A model generated the notes under the pieces. The model had not been told where the DNA came from. It ran no database searches and worked only from the letters and a program-made list of their open reading frames with translations. Of a DNA stretch of 31,649 nt, positions 7,825 to 15,140 are shown piece after piece (the first letter of the stretch is position 1; each line of letters starts with the position of its first letter). The translations under genes and the position numbers were made by a program. This DNA is from DAISIL01 sp036822015 (lineage in GTDB: Bacteria > Bacteroidota > Bacteroidia > Cytophagales > Bernardetiaceae), in assembly GCA_036822015.1 (NCBI GenBank), contig DAISIL010000039.1, positions 1 through 31,649 of the forward strand, written 5' to 3'.

Positions 7825-8724
7825 ATGATTGATCCCGAAAAACAACAACAAATTTTTGAACAAATTCTGTTTATCTCTACGGGGCAGCCGCTCGCTGTCT
7901 CCTCCATTCGGTTCATCAGTGGGGGCTGCATCAACAACGCCATCCAACTCAACACCGATCAGGGGCGTTTTTTCTTGAAATGGAACGAATCCAAGCCCGA
8001 GGAGTTCTTTGCCGTAGAAGCTCGGGGGCTGGAGCTACTCTCCCGCTGTGATGCCTTGCGCACGCCGGAAGTCCTGGGTGTGGGGCGCATCGAAAACACG
8101 AGTTATCTGCTCCTGGAGTACATCGAAAGCAGCTATCCAAGGGATGTGTTTTGGCAGCGTCTGGGCGAAGGACTGGCGGCCCAGCACCAGCGTCCTGGAC
8201 GGGATTTTGGTTTTGGTCTGGATTTCAATAACTACATCGGCGGCTTGCGCCAGAGCAACGAACCGCAGCAAGATGGCATTTCGTTTTTTATCGAAAAACG
8301 CCTGCGGGTACAAGCCGGATTGGCTTTTTATGAGGGCAAAGTCGATGCGCGTTTTTTGGATCGCATGGAGGCACTCTACGAGCGTCTGCCGGAGCTGTTG
8401 CCGGAGGAGCCACCGGCCCTGCTACACGGCGATCTTTGGAGTGGCAACTTTTTGTCGGGGCCGCAGTTTATGCCTTACATCCTGGATCCGGCGGTGTATT
8501 ACGGTTCGCGCGAAGCCGAACTGGCCTTTACGCGGCTTTTTGGGGGTTTCGATCCCGTCTTTTATTCGGCTTACGAATCGGTGTATCCCCTGACGAGTGG
8601 CTTTAGCGAACGCGCCGAAATTTACAATCTTTATCCCTTGCTGGTGCATACGAACTTGTTTGATACCAGCTATTTGAGTGGTGTAGAGCGTGTCTTGAAC
8701 AAATATATTCCTTCTGGTTTATGA
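7825..8724 (+). CDS. Fructosamine/ketosamine kinase family protein
   Basis: A 299-residue protein kinase-like (APH fold) enzyme of the fructosamine 3-kinase family. Bacterial members phosphorylate ketosamines such as ribulosamines on glycated proteins so that the adduct falls off. Visible are the glycine-loop region SIRFISGGCINNA (26-38), the ATP-lysine strand GRFFLKWNE, the catalytic loop LLHGDLWSGN with D203 and N208, and the metal-binding DPAVYYGSREAELA with D221. The length is normal for the family. It follows porX after 8 nt, suggesting co-transcription, and shares an ATGA stop/start overlap with the next lipoprotein gene. The exact substrate is not known. Confidence 0.93.
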   Translation: MIDPEKQQQIFEQILFISTGQPLAVSSIRFISGGCINNAIQLNTDQGRFFLKWNESKPEEFFAVEARGLELLSRCDALRTPEVLGVGRIENTSYLLLEYIESSYPRDVFWQRLGEGLAAQHQRPGRDFGFGLDFNNYIGGLRQSNEPQQDGISFFIEKRLRVQAGLAFYEGKVDARFLDRMEALYERLPELLPEEPPALLHGDLWSGNFLSGPQFMPYILDPAVYYGSREAELAFTRLFGGFDPVFYSAYESVYPLTSGFSERAEIYNLYPLLVHTNLFDTSYLSGVERVLNKYIPSGL

Positions 8725-9113
8725 GGTATCGTCGGTTTGTTTTTTTGCTTGTTTTTTCTTCGTGGCTGGGGCTTTCAGGCTGTGGCCAGGGTTCGCTTTC
8801 GGAGACAGATTTTGATTTTGCGGGCTGGCGTGCCGACAAAAACGGCTGTTCGGGCCAGCGCGCCATCCTCTGGGAATCCCTCCGCGATCTGCGCCCCCAA
8901 CTGTTGGGCCGCAACGAGATGGAGATTGTCCGCCTGCTCGGTACACCCGACAAGAGAAGCCTCCTGATACGCAACCAAAAAGTAGCTCTCTACTTCCTTG
9001 ATCCTGGCCCAACTTGTACCGATGCCCGGCCGGCCGAACCACGGCGGCTGCGCGTCTTGTTTAATGCCCTCAATCAAGCTAAGGAGATCGCGGTGGTCGT
9101 CGTGGAGGACTAG
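8721..9113 (+). CDS. Small lipoprotein, possibly SmpA/OmlA-like
   Basis: A 130-residue protein with a lipoprotein signal peptide and lipobox LSGC (lipidated Cys21). The centre reads LLGRNEMEIVRLLGTPDKRSLL, which resembles the start of the SmpA/OmlA (BamE-like) fold, where a turn helix is followed by a G-x-P-D strand. That similarity is short and is an inference. Two further cysteines (NGCSG and GPTCTD) could form a disulfide. The start codon overlaps the stop of the fructosamine-kinase gene (ATGA), so the two are translated together. It ends 17 nt from the convergent hydrolase gene. The role is unknown. Confidence 0.75.
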   Translation: MRYRRFVFLLVFSSWLGLSGCGQGSLSETDFDFAGWRADKNGCSGQRAILWESLRDLRPQLLGRNEMEIVRLLGTPDKRSLLIRNQKVALYFLDPGPTCTDARPAEPRRLRVLFNALNQAKEIAVVVVED

Positions 9114-9130
9114 TGGTAGTGGTCTGCGGG

Positions 9131-9985
9131 TTATTTTTCCACGCCTGTTGCCTGCAAAAAGTCCAGGGTATCCTGCACCGTCTCGTGGGGGATTTCCTCC
9201 ATCGGGACGTGTCCTACTTGATCGTAGATCACGAAATCGTTGTGGGGAATGGCTTCGTGGAAGCGTTGCCCGTACTCGAGGGGTATCCAGCGGTCTTCGC
9301 GCCCCCACAAAATCAAAGTCGGGATTTGGATGCGGCGTAGGCGGGCGGTGTTGTCTCTGAAGTCGCCATTGACAAAGCGCATGAAAGCCTCCGGGTTGCC
9401 CTCCCGTGAGAAGAGTTCGTAGTAGCGATCTACGAGCGTTTGAGTAACTTTGTAAGGATCGTGATAGACCTCTCTGACAAACTGCTCCAGCACGTTGCGC
9501 TTGATAACATAGCGCACCACATTACCCAAAAACGGCGTGCGAGCCATCTTGAAGGGCAACGGAATGCTGCCGTAATCGAGATAACCCGCCGCATCAATGA
9601 GCACCAAACGCTGCACCCGTTCGGGATAAATCGCCGTAAACTCCCATGAAATCCAGCCGCCCATGGAGTTGCCGACCAGGCAGCACTGCTCTATACCCAG
9701 GCGATTGAGAAACAACTCTAAGTACTTGACTTGATTGGCGATGCTGTAATCGTTTTGGGGAATGGCTCCCGTCAGTCCTGCTCCCAAGAAATCATAGCGG
9801 ATCACCCGAAAATGCTCCTTGAGAACCTCTGCCCAGCGGTCAAAGGTATGCAAAGACGAAAAAGCACCATGAATAAGCACCAACGGCATCCCCTTGCCCT
9901 CGTCGCGGTAGTGAAACATAGCATCCCGAATAATCATAAAGCGCGATGCCCCGCCGCCATATTTCTTAAAAAGCGGATCTATCAA
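9131..9985 (-). CDS. Alpha/beta hydrolase
   Basis: A serine hydrolase of the alpha/beta fold, 284 residues if started at TTG 9985. It has the oxyanion motif LIHGAF, nucleophile elbow VGNSMGGW (Ser107), acid D231 in LILWGREDRW and His259 in VGHVPMEE, so the catalytic triad is complete. The substrate cannot be told; relatives include esterases and haloalkane dehalogenase-like or ring-cleavage hydrolases. The start is uncertain. The frame is open up to a TTG at 10114, which would overlap the divergent kinase gene. The only in-frame ATG is at 9937. The segment LFKKYGGGASRF just upstream of that ATG resembles the conserved N-terminus of related hydrolases, so I prefer TTG 9985. A promoter-like pair at 10042-10012 fits that choice. 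Confidence 0.85.
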   Translation of the reverse strand: MIDPLFKKYGGGASRFMIIRDAMFHYRDEGKGMPLVLIHGAFSSLHTFDRWAEVLKEHFRVIRYDFLGAGLTGAIPQNDYSIANQVKYLELFLNRLGIEQCCLVGNSMGGWISWEFTAIYPERVQRLVLIDAAGYLDYGSIPLPFKMARTPFLGNVVRYVIKRNVLEQFVREVYHDPYKVTQTLVDRYYELFSREGNPEAFMRFVNGDFRDNTARLRRIQIPTLILWGREDRWIPLEYGQRFHEAIPHNDFVIYDQVGHVPMEEIPHETVQDTLDFLQATGVEK

Positions 9986-10011
9986 TGTCGTGTGTGAATG
10001 GTTTTGCAAGA

Positions 10012-10042
10012 GCAAGCTAGAAAATATTTTTTGCCGAACCAA
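10012..10042 (-). promoter_or_regulatory. Possible promoter of the hydrolase gene
   Basis: On the minus strand TTG (10042-10040) and TAGCTTGC (10019-10012) are 20 nt apart. The -7 box differs from TAnnTTTG at one or two positions. The implied transcription start near 10007 excludes the longest reading frame from TTG 10114. Confidence 0.35.
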
Positions 10043-10108
10043 GCCCCCTAGTCTTACGTTGTAGTAGGGTTGGATGCCTTGCTTTGCCTCCCTCAAACAT
10101 TTGTCCCC

Positions 10109-12166
10109 ATGCAAAAGCGTCTCCCATTTGGGCTACTCTGTTTTCTTTTTTTGTTGATTACGCATCACTTAGCTGCACAAGATACCCTCCTGCTCACCCC
10201 CAGCAAGGAACGCTTAGCTGTCCAAAATCATCTGTACATCCTACCCGAAACCTCAGAACAATTTGCCTTCAAAACCGCCTTCAAACAATCGTTTGTTTGG
10301 GCAGATAGCGTTTGGGAGTTACCCACCAAAGCCTACTGGGGCAAGCTGTACCTCTACAATCCCTTGCCTGTGGCGGCAAGCTGGCATCTGCTACTCATGG
10401 CAGATCAGGTGGATGTATATGTGCCTATCTCGGGGGATAGCGTGCTGCACAAACAGACGGGTATCTTTTGTGTGGGCAGCCAACTGGACTTACCCAAAGA
10501 ACGAACAGGGGTACGCCTAGAACTCCCGCCCCAAACGGGATACTGGGTATATGCCCGCCTCCAAAACTTCGATCAGCGTCCGCACACCCTCCGTTGGTTT
10601 GTCCAGGAAAGCAGCCAACGCCAACAAGAAGTCCTGGAACGCCTCTCGAGTCGGAACCTCTGGCAGGGCATCTTTCAGGGGATGCTTTGGATTATGATTA
10701 TCTACAACTTGCTAGTTTTTAGCTCTGTCAGGGATAAAAGTTATCTTTTTTATGCCCTCTATTTGATGAGTGCTTCACTGTACTTTTTGTTGCGCTTTGG
10801 TTTTCTGCTCGAGTCGGTGTTTTATCAATCGCCCAAACTGAACATTTACTCCTGGGTGCTTGGGGTAGGAGCAATCGCGATTACGTACCATCTCTTCTTG
10901 CGGGCTTTCTTCGATACCCGAAGGCGTTTGCCCAAGCTGGATACACTGATTCGTAGCTGGATTCTGACCAAGGTCGTCCTGACGATGGTTGCCCTGGGTT
11001 GGCTCACCCTGACTTTTGATTTGCAAAGCCTGGTGCGCTGGAGTGTCTGGCCGCTGTTCCTGGAATTGATCCTAAGCATGTATATCCTCTGGCAAATCTT
11101 TCGTCGGCTAGGACGAACAGATGGCAAAAGCATCCGGTATTTTATCCTGGGAACGGCCTTCCTCCTGACGGGGCTACTCATCTATGCTTTTTACTTCCTG
11201 GGTATCCGCCTAGACCTCATCAACTGGTCGTGGGAGATGTTGCTCCTACTCGAGGTTAGTATCCTGATCGAAGTCATCTTCTTCTCCCTGGGGCTAGGAC
11301 ACCGCATGCGCCAACACAAAAGCGAACGCCTCCAAGCCCAGTCCGAGCTCATCTTACAACTTAGAAAAAACGAAAAACTCGAAAAAAACATCCGCCAACA
11401 ACTCGAAAAGCGCGTCCGAGAACGCACCGAAGAAATATCCCAACAAAAAATACACATCGAGCGTAAAAATCAACAACTCCAAACCCTCAACGACGAAAAA
11501 AACCATCTGATCCGCATCCTTGCCCACGACTTACGCAACCCCCTTACCAGTGCCTTGAGTGTTGCTGACCTGATGCAATCCCCGCTTTCGGATGAAGAAC
11601 GCGCCGAATGCCTGGCTCATATCCGATCCACCCTCGAGCGCATGAACAGTATGATTACCCGTATCCTTGACCTAAAATCCATTGATAATCAAGAACTTCC
11701 TCTCCAAACCGAAACCGTCGCCCTAGACGAAATCCTACAAAATGTCTGTGAGAGCTTTTCCCAGACGGCCCGCCAAAAGAATATTCGTTTCAAGACCCAC
11801 CTCAACGGACAGATTTACGCCCCCCTGGATCGCAATTATGCCCTACAAGTCTTTGAAAACCTGATCTCTAACGCACTCAAATTTTCTCCCGCCCACACTG
11901 AAATCCAACTTGCTCTCCAGGCCAACGGCACCTATGCGCGGGCAGAAATTCGAGACCAGGGCCCCGGTATCGCCCTCGAGGAGCAAGTCAAGCTCTTCAA
12001 GCGATACCAGCAACTCTCTGCACGTCCCACCGATGGCGAAAGTTCTAATGGCATCGGACTCTCGGTCGTCAAAAAGTACGTCGAAGCCATGCAAGGCCGC
12101 GTTTGGTGTGAAAGCGAACCCGGCAAAGGTGCTAACTTTATTGTCGAGTTCCCGATGGCTCAGTAA
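10109..12166 (+). CDS. 7TMR-DISM sensor histidine kinase
   Basis: A membrane sensor kinase of 685 residues from ATG 10109, chosen because it begins the signal peptide (MQKRLPFGLLCFLF...LAAQ). The periplasmic part (about 25-180) resembles a 7TMR-DISM extracellular domain, which often binds carbohydrate or other small ligands. Seven hydrophobic segments follow (about 195-410). Next come a coiled coil (about 415-460), the HisKA domain with phospho-acceptor His473 in ILAHDLRNPLTS, and an ATPase domain with the N box ENLISNALKFS, G1 DQGPGI and G2 GIGLSVVKKYV. The kinase core is intact. No receiver domain or adjacent response regulator is present, so it is an orphan kinase. Its 5' region is shared with the divergent hydrolase gene. 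Confidence 0.92.
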   Translation: MQKRLPFGLLCFLFLLITHHLAAQDTLLLTPSKERLAVQNHLYILPETSEQFAFKTAFKQSFVWADSVWELPTKAYWGKLYLYNPLPVAASWHLLLMADQVDVYVPISGDSVLHKQTGIFCVGSQLDLPKERTGVRLELPPQTGYWVYARLQNFDQRPHTLRWFVQESSQRQQEVLERLSSRNLWQGIFQGMLWIMIIYNLLVFSSVRDKSYLFYALYLMSASLYFLLRFGFLLESVFYQSPKLNIYSWVLGVGAIAITYHLFLRAFFDTRRRLPKLDTLIRSWILTKVVLTMVALGWLTLTFDLQSLVRWSVWPLFLELILSMYILWQIFRRLGRTDGKSIRYFILGTAFLLTGLLIYAFYFLGIRLDLINWSWEMLLLLEVSILIEVIFFSLGLGHRMRQHKSERLQAQSELILQLRKNEKLEKNIRQQLEKRVRERTEEISQQKIHIERKNQQLQTLNDEKNHLIRILAHDLRNPLTSALSVADLMQSPLSDEERAECLAHIRSTLERMNSMITRILDLKSIDNQELPLQTETVALDEILQNVCESFSQTARQKNIRFKTHLNGQIYAPLDRNYALQVFENLISNALKFSPAHTEIQLALQANGTYARAEIRDQGPGIALEEQVKLFKRYQQLSARPTDGESSNGIGLSVVKKYVEAMQGRVWCESEPGKGANFIVEFPMAQ

Positions 12167-12254
12167 AGTATTTCCCTCCCAAAAAATAAAAACACCCACT
12201 GAATCAATCACTTATACCTTAGAAAGAAAATTCTCGTAAAAAGTTGCATGAAAA

Positions 12255-12286
12255 TTTTTTTATATGAATAATCCTTCATAATTTTG
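12255..12286 (+). promoter_or_regulatory. Promoter and likely operator of the arsR-efflux operon
   Basis: A T-run (12255-12260) sits about 20 nt before TAATTTTG (12279-12286), a perfect TAnnTTTG -7 box. Transcription would begin near 12292, before the ATG at 12315. Between them TATGAA (12263-12268) and TTCATA (12275-12280) form an inverted repeat with a 6-nt spacer that overlaps the -7 box. This is the expected place for an ArsR-type repressor to block RNA polymerase. The assignment is inference from position and symmetry. Confidence 0.5.
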
Positions 12287-12314
12287 TGATGTTATCTCAA
12301 TACGCCCTTTGCTC

Positions 12315-12605
12315 ATGGAAGAAAAAGTAGAAATGCTCGCCCGCATGGCCCGTGTCCTAAAAGTGATCGCGCATCCGGTCAAACTCTCGATTGTAGAACT
12401 GCTCGGTGATGGTCAGCCGCGCTGTGTCTCCCAAATCCAAGAAACCCTGGAGGTGGAGCAGTCGCTCTTGTCGCATTACTTGATTATGATGAAAGATAAG
12501 GGGGTATTGGTCTCGCGTCGGGAGGGCAAACGCAGTTTTTACAGCCTGGCTGATCGCCGCATCTTGCGCATCTTCGATTGCATGGGCAACTGTCGGATTG
12601 ATTGA
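12315..12605 (+). CDS. ArsR-family winged-helix repressor with three cysteines
   Basis: A 96-residue dimeric DNA-binding regulator. The start is ATG 12315; an in-frame TTG six bases upstream is less likely. It shows the family pattern: KVIAHPVKLSIVELL (helix 1-2), VSQIQETLEVEQSLLSHYL (recognition helices) and GVLVSRREGKRSFYSL (wing). Cys37 sits at the position where metal-sensing ArsR/CadC proteins have the CxC motif, but only one cysteine is present there. Cys89 and Cys93 (CMGNC) lie in the C-terminal dimerisation helix. One cysteine in each place recalls the dithiol sulfide/redox sensors BigR and SqrR, so redox or thiophilic-metal sensing is possible (inference). It is the first gene of the efflux operon and has a palindrome in its own promoter, so autoregulation is likely. 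Confidence 0.9.
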   Translation: MEEKVEMLARMARVLKVIAHPVKLSIVELLGDGQPRCVSQIQETLEVEQSLLSHYLIMMKDKGVLVSRREGKRSFYSLADRRILRIFDCMGNCRID

Positions 12606-12656
12606 TAAAAAAATTTTACTCATTAAATGAAATTTTCAACATATTTTCATATTACG

Positions 12657-13976
12657 ATGAAACAAATTACCTTGTGTTTTCTCGCTTTTTTATGGGGAAT
12701 CTTACCGCTATCTGCCCAGGGGCCAACGCGCAGCTTGAGCCTGGAGGAAGCGGTTTCGATGGCACAACAAAACCATTATGAAATCCTAAAAGCCGAAGCC
12801 CAAATTGCAGCAGCCCGGGCGCAGTATGCCCAGTCGCAGGGGGTGTTTTTGCCGAGGGCTACGCTTTCAGCAACGGGCATCTCGACAAACAACCCGCTAC
12901 AAGCCTTTGGGATTTTGTTGTTGCAGGAGCGCGTAGCCGCCGAGGATTTCAACCCCAATACCCTCAACGATCCGGGGTCAATCCAAAACTTCACCACAAG
13001 TATAGATGTGCAGCAGCCCATCCTCAACTTTGATGGCTTCCGCAAACGGGAGGCAGCCCGCTTGCAAGTCGATGCCAAGACACAACAAAAAGATCGGGCC
13101 CGCCAGCAGATTGCCTTTATGACCAAACAAGCCTACTACCAACTCGCCCTAGCCCAGCAAAAAACCATCGTCCTGACCCAGGCATTGGAGGTCGCGAAGG
13201 CTTACCAAAAACTCACACAGGACAACCTAGATGCCGGATATGTCCAACGTGCCGATCTCCTGGCGGTGCAGTTGCGGGTACACCAACTCGAAGATCAACT
13301 CACCGAAGCCACACATAACGTACAGTCAGCCAAAGACTTTCTAGCCTTTCTGCTAAACACCGAAGATGACCTATCCCAGCTCACGCTCACCGATAGCCTC
13401 ACCATGCCTGCCGCGCCCACGGAAGCAGAGCCACTGACGGAGGTCTCACCCCAACGCCCAGACTTACGGGCCTACCGCATCGGGATCGCGGCCACAGAAC
13501 AGCTGCTCAAAGCCGAAAAGCAGCAGTTTTTGCCTAGCCTAAACGCCTTCGGCAGCTTTGCTTTCAACGATGAAATTCCCTTCGGGACGCAAGCCAACAA
13601 CTACCTGATCGGGATGAGCCTCCAATGGAAGCTCTTCCAGGGTGGGGAGCGCATCCACGGCATCCGAAAAATACAAGCCGACAAAGACTATCTCCAAATC
13701 CAACACGATCAGGCCATCGCCCAGGGAAATCTCGACATCCGACAAGCCCTACGCAAGCAGCAACTGGCCCAACGACAAGTCCAGACCGCCGACTACGCCG
13801 TTGCCCAAGCCGAGGAGGCCTTGCGCGTCCGACAAAACCGCTACACCCAAGGACTCGAAAAAACAACCGATCTCCTGACGAGCGAAGCTAAACTAGCCGA
13901 AACCAAACTACACAAGCTCCTGGCACACTACCAGTACTTGATTGCCTCGGCAGAACTTGAATTTCTGGGACAATAA
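12657..13976 (+). CDS. TolC-family outer-membrane efflux channel
   Basis: Start at ATG 12657, which gives a clean signal peptide (MKQITLCFLAFLWGILPLSAQ); an ATG at 12627 in the same frame would put ten polar residues in front of it. The mature protein (about 418 residues) has two tandem outer-membrane efflux domains: LSLEEAVSMAQQNHYEIL opens the first, and the second starts about residue 275 with RPDLRAYRIGIAATEQLL. The long helices are rich in Ala and Gln (RQQIAFMTKQAYYQLALAQQK), and the ending NRYTQGLEKTTDLLTSEAKL is typical of TolC. It forms the trimeric outer-membrane exit duct of the tripartite pump encoded by the next two genes; the gap to the adaptor gene is 35 nt. Confidence 0.92.
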   Translation: MKQITLCFLAFLWGILPLSAQGPTRSLSLEEAVSMAQQNHYEILKAEAQIAAARAQYAQSQGVFLPRATLSATGISTNNPLQAFGILLLQERVAAEDFNPNTLNDPGSIQNFTTSIDVQQPILNFDGFRKREAARLQVDAKTQQKDRARQQIAFMTKQAYYQLALAQQKTIVLTQALEVAKAYQKLTQDNLDAGYVQRADLLAVQLRVHQLEDQLTEATHNVQSAKDFLAFLLNTEDDLSQLTLTDSLTMPAAPTEAEPLTEVSPQRPDLRAYRIGIAATEQLLKAEKQQFLPSLNAFGSFAFNDEIPFGTQANNYLIGMSLQWKLFQGGERIHGIRKIQADKDYLQIQHDQAIAQGNLDIRQALRKQQLAQRQVQTADYAVAQAEEALRVRQNRYTQGLEKTTDLLTSEAKLAETKLHKLLAHYQYLIASAELEFLGQ

Positions 13977-14011
13977 ACACCTTCTTTCTTCATAAAAATC
14001 GACGATCATCC

Positions 14012-15091
14012 ATGAAAACTTACATTGTCTATTTTGCCGCCCTTCTGCTCATCACGGCTTGTGGAGACTCCACCAAAGAGCAAGCACCCATAGCCCAGCA
14101 ACTGCCACCAGCCCAGGTAAAACTCCGGCAGGCCAACGCCCAACAAACCGCCAACAACCATAGCTTTTCGGCGACAGTAAAGGCAAACAAACAAGCCACC
14201 CTGAGTACCCGACTGATGGGGCAAATCGCGATGCTAGAGGTCTCCGAAGGCGATCTGGTACAGGCTGGACAAACCCTGATCCGCATCAAAAGCACAGACA
14301 TCGAAGCCAACCGCGCCCAGGTAAAAGCCAACCTCATCGAAGCCCAAGCTGCCCTCCAAAACGCCAAGCGCGACTACGAGCGGATGCAGGCTCTCTTTGA
14401 TAAGCAAAGTGCCACCCAAAAAGAACTCGACGATATGCAAACCCGCTACCAGATGGCACAAGCTAAGATCGAAGCCATCCAGGAGATGCAAAAAGGTGTA
14501 TCAGCGAACCTAGACTACGCCACCATCACGGCTCCTTTCACGGGATACGTTGTCAAGAAGATGGCCAACGCTGGTGATATGGCCAACCCCGGGCAACCCA
14601 TCTTGATGATCGAAGTACCGGATGACTTTGAGGTAATCGCCAAAGTACCCGAAAGTGATATTTCACTTTTTGAAATGGGAGACCCCGTAGAAATTTTCGT
14701 TGAAGCTATCTCAGAAACAAAACTGACCGGAAAAGTCGCCCGCATCAATCCGGCAGGCGGGTATGGTGGGGCCCAATATGAAGTTAAGATCGAACTAACC
14801 GCCGACAAAAACCAGCGCAAAGCCCTCAAATCGGGGATGTATGCCCGCTTGACCTTACAAAAAGGCAAAGCCGAAGGGCGCATCCTGGTTCCCGAAACAG
14901 CTATCGTCCGACGCGGACAACTTGAAGGGCTCTTTACGGTCAATCAGCAAAACGAAGCCATGTTGCGATGGGTCAGGACAGGCAAAAAAGCCAATGGTCA
15001 GGTGGAAATCCTCTCGGGATTAGACGACGGGGAGCAGTACGTGGTCAGCTACGAAGGAAAACTCCAGGACGGACAACCCATCAGCCAGTAG
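14012..15091 (+). CDS. RND efflux periplasmic adaptor (membrane fusion protein)
   Basis: A 359-residue lipoprotein with lipobox ITAC (Cys17), anchored in the inner membrane on its periplasmic side. It has a split lipoyl/biotinyl-like domain (SFSATVKANKQATLSTRLMG..LEVSEGDLVQAGQ, about 51-95, and DYATITAPFTGYVVKK..AGDMANPGQP, about 168-198) interrupted by a helical hairpin (about 97-165), then a beta-barrel domain and membrane-proximal domain (about 200-355). It links the RND pump to the TolC channel. The Asn-, Gln- and Ala-rich stretch after the lipid anchor is a linker. No metal-binding His/Met extension of the CusB type is seen, which argues against a simple copper/silver pump. Confidence 0.93.
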   Translation: MKTYIVYFAALLLITACGDSTKEQAPIAQQLPPAQVKLRQANAQQTANNHSFSATVKANKQATLSTRLMGQIAMLEVSEGDLVQAGQTLIRIKSTDIEANRAQVKANLIEAQAALQNAKRDYERMQALFDKQSATQKELDDMQTRYQMAQAKIEAIQEMQKGVSANLDYATITAPFTGYVVKKMANAGDMANPGQPILMIEVPDDFEVIAKVPESDISLFEMGDPVEIFVEAISETKLTGKVARINPAGGYGGAQYEVKIELTADKNQRKALKSGMYARLTLQKGKAEGRILVPETAIVRRGQLEGLFTVNQQNEAMLRWVRTGKKANGQVEILSGLDDGEQYVVSYEGKLQDGQPISQ

Positions 15092-15140
15092 CAGCGCATG
15101 AGAAGGCATAAAAAATTCAAAAAATAAAATACACAACACC

